From Planctomycetota bacterium (GTDB taxonomy: Bacteria > Planctomycetota > UBA1135 > GCA-002686595), in contig JAPLOE010000263.1 of the NCBI GenBank assembly GCA_026692705.1, positions 1 to 41,125 on the forward strand: a stretch of 41,125 nucleotides of DNA, written 5' to 3'. Below, piece after piece: positions 37,356 to 41,125 of this stretch. Position numbers and translations under genes: made by a program. The notes beneath the pieces were generated by a model. That model did no database searches, had not been told where the DNA came from, and saw nothing but the letters and a program-made list of their open reading frames with translations. Positions within the stretch are counted from its first letter, which is position 1. Each line of letters starts with the position of its first letter.

Positions 37356-40013
37356 TCACGGGCAGATGCGGAAGTCGAGCGCGTTGGAGAGGCCGGTGCC
37401 GAAGCCTTGGGGGTCGGCGCCGTCGCGGTACCAGCCTTGCACGTAGACGTGCAGGCCGGCGGAGAGCGCGGGGTCGATGCCAGACTGCAGCCAGGCGTTG
37501 AAGTCGAGGGCGAGCGAGCCGGAGCAGTCGTCGGGGCCGGTGGTGCCGCCAGTCGACTGCAGCGCAGTGCGGCGCGGGACGCCGCTGATGCACTTGGTGC
37601 CGCCTTGGAACGGGCTCGAGCCCGTGGCGAGGCCGTAGAAGAGCAGGCCCGCGCGCTGGTTGATCACGTTGGCGACCGAGACCGTGAAGGGGCTCGCGCT
37701 GGTGAGGCTCGCGCTGCCGCTCGAGCTGATCTGCGGCACGCAGCCTTGGCTGTTGGTCTTCGCCGTGCAGTAGGTGACCGGCGTCGGGCAGGTCGAGTTG
37801 CCGGGCCCGAGCTGCAGGAGCGCGAATTCATCGAGATTCCAGCCGCCGAACGCGACGCCGCCGTCGGACTGCAGGCCGAACTCGATCTGCACGGACGGGT
37901 TGCCGGCGGCGAGGGCGCTGATGTCGAGCTGCACCGGGACCCAGCTCGTGTCGAGGTGGTCGACGGTGCTCGCGTTGATCCACACCTGCGTGCCGTTGAC
38001 CTTGATGCGCGCCTGATCGAACTGCGACGACTCGACGGTGAGCCAGCGCCGGAACTCGAGGATCACTTGGCTCGCGCTCGAGCAGTTGATCGCGGGCGAA
38101 CGCAGCCAGTTGTTCACGTTGTTCGCGTAGGAACCGTTCCAGCCCGTGGGCCCGAGGTCGTTGCCCCACACGCGCGTGCCCGCGAAGGCCGTCGCCGGAT
38201 CGCCGGCCTTGCCGTACAGGACGCCGCGCTGCCAGTCGTCCTGACCGGCGCTGAAGCCGTGCGTCCAGCCGTTGTCGGTCGTTTCCTCGAAGCCGGTCGC
38301 GTAGATCACCGAGCGCGTGCCGACGAAGAAATCGAACGGCGTGCCGCCGGTGTCCGCGCCCTTGGGGGCCACTTCGCTCGCGCCCTGGTCGTCGCTCGCC
38401 TCGATGTAGTACTCGATCGTCACGGGCGAGCCCTGCGCCGGAATCGACGCGCGCCACACGGGGCCTGCGGGCGCCATCGCGAGCGCATTCCACGTCGTCG
38501 CGCCGCGCACGCGGTACCGCAGCGTGGCCGACGTCACGTTCGAGCCGTAGAAGCTCGCCACGCTCGCATCGACGACGTAGGGACCGAGCGCGTCCGTCGT
38601 GTCACCGAGCTCCACGTGCGTGATCGAGAGGTCGAGCGGATCGGCGAGCGTCGCTCCGCAGGCCAGCACGCCCTTGCAGATCATCTGCGCGAGGTCGAAG
38701 TCGTTCGTCGACGTCGGATAGGCGTCCGCGGAGGTGTGGATCTGCGTGAAGTACTGCGTCAGGTCCTCGAAGAAGAACGCCGCGGGGAACCCGGCGCTCG
38801 TGTAGGAGGCGTGATCGGAGCTGCCGGCGCTCAGGTTGCCGCTGGTCGAGGCCCAGTTGGCGACATAGATGGGCGCCACCTGCTGGCAGAAGCTCGTCAG
38901 CGCCGCCGACGTGTTGTTGGTCGCGAAGTCGCAGTCGCGCACGTCGCCGCTCGCGCGGTACGAGATCATGTCCATGTTGAGCATGCCGACGACCTGCTTG
39001 CCCTGCGCGACCATGTTGTTCGCGTTCGCGCCGGAGCCGAGCAGCCCGTACTCCTCGCCCGAGAACCACACGAGGCGCACGGAGTTGGCGAAGGTCAGGT
39101 TCGACGCGGCGAGGATGCGCGCGATCTCGAGCACGGCCGTGCTGCCGCTCGTGTTGTCGTCGGCGCCGCGCCCCACCGCGCTCGTGCCGCCGGAGTAGTT
39201 GCGCGTGTCGAAGTGCGCGCCGATCACGACGTAGCGGTTGGGCGTCACGGATCCGGGGATGTCGACGACGATGTTCGTGCCGTGCGCGGCGTTCCAGCTC
39301 TCGCTCGACGGCGCGTAGCCGTAGCTCGCGAGCTGCGCGACGAGCTGCGCCTTGCCGGCGTTGAAGTTCGTCAGGTTCTGAGAGTCGCGGTTGGTGTAGG
39401 TCGTGTAGGACTGCACCCAGGCCTCGAGGTTCGCCTTCGTCACGGCGTCGACGAGCGACTGGATGCGCGGATCGCCGCCGGCGAGCGACTGCGGGCCGGA
39501 GCCGAACGAGAAGCTCGTGCGCGGCAGCGGCGCCATCGCGCGGCGCGCGATCGCGGTGTGCGCGCTGTGGCAGGTGCGGCCGGGCCTCAGGCTCTCGGGA
39601 TATTCGGGAAGGCCCGCGGGCACGCTCACCAGCGCGAGACCGTCACGCACGAACTCGATGCGGCCGGCGGCGTCGATGTCCTTGCGCACGTCGGAGTGCG
39701 CGAGGTCGACGACGAAGAGCTCCGCCGTCGGCGCGAGTCCCGCGAGCCACTGGATCTCGATCTCCCGCGCGCGCAGCGTATTGATGTCGCGCTCCGACAG
39801 CGCCGCGACGACGAACGGCCCCGCGTCGTGCCACACCTCGCCGATGCGCTTGAGCTTCTCGATCAGCTCCGCATCCCCGCCGTGCACGACCGCGACCACG
39901 CGCAGCGGCTGCGACTCCGACGGAGGCGCGGCCTGCGCCGGGAGCGCCCGGTAGGAAGCGAGAGCGGGCGTCGAGAGCGCGAGCACGGCCGCGAGGGCGA
40001 AGTTGGACGTCAT
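37356..40013 (-). CDS. Exported M28-family metallopeptidase with conserved C-terminal module
   Basis: 'GAHFDTRNYSGGTSAVGRGADDNTSGSTAVLEIARIL', 'VWFSGEEYGLLGS', 'MDMISYR', 'SDHASYTSAGFPAAFFFED'; signal peptide; C-terminal YCTAKTNSQGC module. Confidence 0.94.
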   Translation of the reverse strand: MTSNFALAAVLALSTPALASYRALPAQAAPPSESQPLRVVAVVHGGDAELIEKLKRIGEVWHDAGPFVVAALSERDINTLRAREIEIQWLAGLAPTAELFVVDLAHSDVRKDIDAAGRIEFVRDGLALVSVPAGLPEYPESLRPGRTCHSAHTAIARRAMAPLPRTSFSFGSGPQSLAGGDPRIQSLVDAVTKANLEAWVQSYTTYTNRDSQNLTNFNAGKAQLVAQLASYGYAPSSESWNAAHGTNIVVDIPGSVTPNRYVVIGAHFDTRNYSGGTSAVGRGADDNTSGSTAVLEIARILAASNLTFANSVRLVWFSGEEYGLLGSGANANNMVAQGKQVVGMLNMDMISYRASGDVRDCDFATNNTSAALTSFCQQVAPIYVANWASTSGNLSAGSSDHASYTSAGFPAAFFFEDLTQYFTQIHTSADAYPTSTNDFDLAQMICKGVLACGATLADPLDLSITHVELGDTTDALGPYVVDASVASFYGSNVTSATLRYRVRGATTWNALAMAPAGPVWRASIPAQGSPVTIEYYIEASDDQGASEVAPKGADTGGTPFDFFVGTRSVIYATGFEETTDNGWTHGFSAGQDDWQRGVLYGKAGDPATAFAGTRVWGNDLGPTGWNGSYANNVNNWLRSPAINCSSASQVILEFRRWLTVESSQFDQARIKVNGTQVWINASTVDHLDTSWVPVQLDISALAAGNPSVQIEFGLQSDGGVAFGGWNLDEFALLQLGPGNSTCPTPVTYCTAKTNSQGCVPQISSSGSASLTSASPFTVSVANVINQRAGLLFYGLATGSSPFQGGTKCISGVPRRTALQSTGGTTGPDDCSGSLALDFNAWLQSGIDPALSAGLHVYVQGWYRDGADPQGFGTGLSNALDFRICP

Positions 40014-40300
40014 GGGATTCGCTCGAGGTTCTGGGGGGAGGTCGCCGGGCCTTCGGAGCGGGCGCCGGGGAATCTGGCGGAAAAGGGGGTGCGAGCGGCG
40101 TCCGGGCCTCCCGGCACGGAGGGACCCGACGGAGTCGCACGTTCCAGCCTACGACGGCCGCCGCGACCCGGGGGTTCGGCGAGGAGCGCAGTTTCCCTCC
40201 GCAGGAGTGCGGGGCTGGCCGTCGGACGCAACTCGATTCGGCCCGGTTGCCCACCCCACCCGAACCGCGCCGCGGATTGCTGGCTAGACTCCGCTCCGCC

Positions 40301-40798
40301 ATGCCGACCGACGACCTGCTGAAGCCGTCCCTCGACGATCGATTCGACGTTTCCCGGCTCCGCTCGCCGACGGCGAGTCGCCCCTGGGATCCCGAGCGCC
40401 TCAAGTTCGCGGCCTTCTTCTGCTGGCCGATCGGCGCCGGCGCGTTGTTCGCGACCAATTACCGCCGGCTCGGGCAGCCGCGCGCCGCGAACTGGACCTG
40501 GGCCGGAACGGTAGTGCTGTCGATCGCGTTCCTCGCGACGGCGGTGTACCTCGCGTTCCTCCAGTCGCCGGGGACCAAGGTGCCGACGAAGTTCGGCAAG
40601 TACGTGTTCATGGCGATCGCCATGGGCTGCGCGTTCGGCATCGCCAAGCACCAGTCGGGCCCCTACCGCGCGTTCGAAACCAGCGGTGGCGAGCCGCCGC
40701 GCCTGTGGCCGTGGGTGGTCGGTGGGCTCGCAGCGAACGTGCTCGTGCTCGGCGGCGTCTTGATCGGCGCCGCGGTCTACCTGAGGGACGAGGAATGA
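40301..40798 (+). CDS. Small membrane protein of unknown function
   Basis: Several hydrophobic stretches (FFCWPIGAGALFATNY, VVLSIAFLATAVYLAFL, LAANVLVLGGVLIGAAVYL). Start MPTDDLLKPS. Confidence 0.65.
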   Translation: MPTDDLLKPSLDDRFDVSRLRSPTASRPWDPERLKFAAFFCWPIGAGALFATNYRRLGQPRAANWTWAGTVVLSIAFLATAVYLAFLQSPGTKVPTKFGKYVFMAIAMGCAFGIAKHQSGPYRAFETSGGEPPRLWPWVVGGLAANVLVLGGVLIGAAVYLRDEE

Positions 40799-41125
40799 AC
40801 GAAGCGGGCGAGCTGCAGCCCGAGGGTGCGGAGGATCCGGCGGAGCAGGCGCTCGGCCGGGCCAGTGCCTACCTCGCCGCCGATCGGCCGCAGCTCGCGC
40901 GCCGAGAGCTCGAGCGCGCGCTCGCGCAGGATCCCGACGACGTTCGGCTGCACCTCAAGCTCGCGACGGTCGAGCTGCACGAGGGCCGCTGGGAGGAAGC
41001 GGCGGAGCGCTTCGAGGAAGTGCTCGAGCACGAGCCCGGCCTCGCGCGGGCGCACATCGGGCTCGCGCTGGCGCAGAAGGAACTCGGCCAGCTTCCGCAA
41101 TCGGAGCGTTCGGCGCTCGAGGCGC
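40795..41125 (+). CDS. TPR-repeat protein, truncated at the right edge
   Basis: ATGA overlap with the preceding gene; MNEAGELQPEGAEDPAEQALGRASAYLAADRPQLARRELERALAQDPDDVRLHLKLATVELHEGRWEEAAERFEEVL. Absent from the ORF track because it runs off the window. Confidence 0.75.
   Translation, partial: MNEAGELQPEGAEDPAEQALGRASAYLAADRPQLARRELERALAQDPDDVRLHLKLATVELHEGRWEEAAERFEEVLEHEPGLARAHIGLALAQKELGQLPQSERSALEA

Noticed and set aside
37407-40322. 971 aa plus-strand ORF
   Set aside because: Antisense to the M28 peptidase; no recognisable domain.
1-41125. CRISPR arrays, rRNA, tRNA or intact insertion sequences
   Set aside because: No regular short direct-repeat array, no rRNA/tRNA signatures and no transposase-like ORF were seen; subtle cases need tool-based checks.

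Overview
High-GC bacterial window. The gene content is planctomycete-like: PSCyt1/DUF1549-DUF1553 plus DUF1501 pair, ECF sigma plus Hanks kinase pair, FG-GAP/VCBS proteins, 'DCNxNGxxD' tails. I support about 25 CDSs, two of them cut by the window edges. I saw no rRNA, tRNA, CRISPR array or intact transposase. The most interesting signal is a ~130-140 aa C-terminal module carried by five otherwise unrelated exported proteins: an SBBP-type beta-propeller (left edge), an S8 protease with Ig-like repeats, an EEP-type nuclease, an FG-GAP propeller and an M28 peptidase. Each copy has C-x8-C, then [LV]xFYG in four of five, then C-x(18-21)-C, QxW[FYI], an LxNAL-like motif, and a terminal proline just before the stop. 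It has no TM helix or basic tail, so it does not look like LPXTG, PEP-CTERM or GlyGly-CTERM. It is a candidate undescribed sorting, anchoring or adhesion domain. Other points: a probable dispersed repeat that supplies the C-terminus of an Asp/Asn hydroxylase-like CDS; a candidate structured RNA before a strong intrinsic terminator; Ig repeats with three cysteines each; a conditioned-medium-factor-like hydrolase next to the PSCyt1/DUF1501 pair; a DUF1257-like domain fused to a TM segment. Long opposite-strand ORFs (up to 1934 aa) are rejected as high-GC artefacts. All calls come from reading the sequence; no database search was run.
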